From: Thalassospira sp. UBA1131
Lineage (GTDB): Bacteria > Pseudomonadota > Alphaproteobacteria > Rhodospirillales > Thalassospiraceae
DNA: 8,156 nucleotides
Direction of reading: 5' to 3'
NCBI RefSeq assembly: GCF_002311515.1
Contig: NZ_DCAO01000004.1
Location: 40,135 to 48,290, forward strand
Shown in pieces: positions 7,854 through 8,156 of the stretch. Each line of letters opens with the position of its first letter. Within the stretch, counting starts at the first letter, position 1. The position numbers and the translations under genes were made by a program. The notes under the pieces were generated by a model. That model did no database searches, had not been told where the DNA came from, and worked only from the letters and a program-made list of their open reading frames with translations.

Positions 7854-7882
7854 GTTATCGGTGAAGTTTACGTAAACGTCAA
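7854..7882 (-). promoter_or_regulatory. Putative sigma70-type promoter of the liu operon
   Basis: On the minus strand a -35-like TTGACG (7882-7877) is followed after 17 nt by GATAAC (7859-7854), matching 4 of 6 bases of the -10 consensus. Initiation would fall near 7847 and give a leader of about 60 nt before liuB. The match is moderate, but the position and the overlapping palindrome support it. A 19-nt spacing, usual for MerR-controlled promoters, would give the poorer -10 TAACAA. Confidence 0.5.
7866..7882. promoter_or_regulatory. Operator-like palindrome, candidate LiuR (MerR-family) site
   Basis: GTTTACGTAAAC (7866-7877) is a perfect 12-bp palindrome. Read more widely, 7867-7882 is an imperfect inverted repeat, TTTACGT-AA-ACGTCAA, with one mismatch between 7-nt arms. 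It covers the -35 and most of the spacer of the predicted promoter, where MerR-type regulators bind. From memory it resembles the TTGACGTTTACGTAAA-like motif reported for LiuR in proteobacteria. That recollection is unchecked, and no regulator gene is in the window. Confidence 0.55.
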
Positions 7883-7889
7883 TATTAAA

Positions 7890-7907
7890 TCGGTATTTCA
7901 GTACCGA
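7890..7907. repeat. Short inverted repeat upstream of the liu promoter
   Basis: TCGGTA (7890-7895) and TACCGA (7902-7907) are exact inverted copies separated by 6 nt. The repeat starts 8 bp upstream of the -35-like element, where a second regulator could bind. The arms are short, so chance is possible. Confidence 0.4.
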
Positions 7908-7930
7908 AATTAACTATATGCTATCAAATC

Positions 7931-7956
7931 ACCCATAGCGTTTAGCGCATATGGGT
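7931..7956. repeat. Hairpin-forming inverted repeat in the divergent intergenic region
   Basis: ACCCATA-GCG (7931-7940) pairs with CGC-A-TATGGGT (7946-7956) across the 5-nt loop TTTAG, a 10-bp stem with one bulged A. No T run follows on either strand, and a terminator would be out of place between divergent genes. A protein-binding site or a leader structure is more plausible. Confidence 0.45.
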
Positions 7957-7959
7957 TGT

Positions 7960-7988
7960 TTGCAGATGACCAGTGGTCGCCATAAAAT
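7960..7988 (+). promoter_or_regulatory. Weak candidate promoter for the divergent exported-protein gene
   Basis: TTGCAG (7960-7965) and TAAAAT (7983-7988) are 17 nt apart. The -10 matches 5 of 6 consensus bases but the -35 only 3 of 6. Initiation near 7995 would give a leader of about 50 nt before ATG 8044. The call rests on position and one good hexamer. Confidence 0.22.
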
Positions 7989-8043
7989 CGCAGCCGATCC
8001 TTATTTTGATCGATCTTGTCTTGGGAATGCGGGCGAAAAAATA

Positions 8044-8156
8044 ATGTCATACCGGACTTTGATCTGTTTGGTTTTTTGTTCATGTGTTGCTGCTGTTTTC
8101 GGACAAAGGTCCGCGCATGCGCAAGATACGCTTCATGAAATTCATTGGCTTAAGGC
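8044..8156 (+). CDS. N-terminus of an exported (periplasmic) protein, truncated by window end
   Basis: The frame stays open from ATG 8044 to the window edge, 37 codons. The start MSYR is followed by a hydrophobic core (TLICLVFCSCVAAVFG, residues 5-20) and a polar c-region ending SAHA, so a Sec signal peptide cleaved after Ala26 is strongly suggested. The mature protein would begin QDTLHEIHWLK. No proper lipobox cysteine is present. The frame extends upstream to 7939 with ATGs at 7951 and 7966, but those starts would bury the signal peptide, so 8044 is preferred although its ribosome site is poor. The mature start somewhat recalls small periplasmic solute-binding-like proteins that open with an IxWL motif, a weak guess only. 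It is divergent from the liu operon across 255 nt. Confidence 0.65.
   Translation, partial: MSYRTLICLVFCSCVAAVFGQRSAHAQDTLHEIHWLK

Noticed and set aside
7995..8015. CGATC/GATCG inverted repeat and GATCGATC palindrome near 8008
   Set aside because: Five-bp arms with an 8-nt loop, and a short self-complementary octamer, are expected by chance in this base composition.
1..8156. Search for CRISPR arrays, tRNA/rRNA genes, insertion sequences, toxin-antitoxin or defence-like clusters
   Set aside because: I saw no repeat arrays, transposase motifs, terminal inverted repeats, tRNA-like cloverleafs or defence domains. The window is well explained by ordinary metabolic and transport genes.

Overview
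This looks like chromosomal DNA of an alphaproteobacterium. The clues are moderate-to-high GC, tightly packed genes, short leaders and a leucine/isovalerate degradation (liu) cluster of proteobacterial type. A Rhodospirillales/Thalassospira-like host is my guess from gene content and composition, not something I could test.

Layout: (1) 1-468, + strand, the 3' end of a gene that starts before the window and encodes a protein of unknown function. (2) 506-1894, + strand, a complete MATE-family multidrug/cation antiporter. (3) 1885-1927, two adjacent small inverted repeats in the convergent junction, a possible shared terminator. (4) 7788 down to 1911, - strand, a compact five-gene operon: methylcrotonyl-CoA carboxylase beta subunit (liuB), methylglutaconyl-CoA hydratase (liuC), methylcrotonyl-CoA carboxylase biotin subunit (liuD), hydroxymethylglutaryl-CoA lyase (liuE/mvaB), and an aminoglycoside-acetyltransferase-like GNAT enzyme. 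All junctions are within 7 nt (gap 7, gap 1, 1-nt overlap TAATG, gap 3), so one transcript with translational coupling is expected. (5) 7789-8043, a divergent regulatory region with an operator-like palindrome overlapping a sigma70-type promoter for the operon, plus two further inverted repeats. (6) 8044 to the window end, + strand, the start of a gene for an exported protein with a clear signal peptide.

The first four operon genes cover the second half of leucine breakdown in order. LiuB/LiuD carboxylate 3-methylcrotonyl-CoA to 3-methylglutaconyl-CoA, LiuC hydrates it to HMG-CoA, and LiuE cleaves that to acetyl-CoA and acetoacetate. The isovaleryl-CoA dehydrogenase gene (liuA) and a liuR regulator gene, often found at the head of such operons, are not in the window. 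The operator-like site suggests that a MerR-type LiuR encoded elsewhere may still control the cluster.

I found no evidence for a new defence system, mobile element, CRISPR array or RNA gene. The points most worth a second look are the GNAT gene embedded in the operon and the structured divergent control region.
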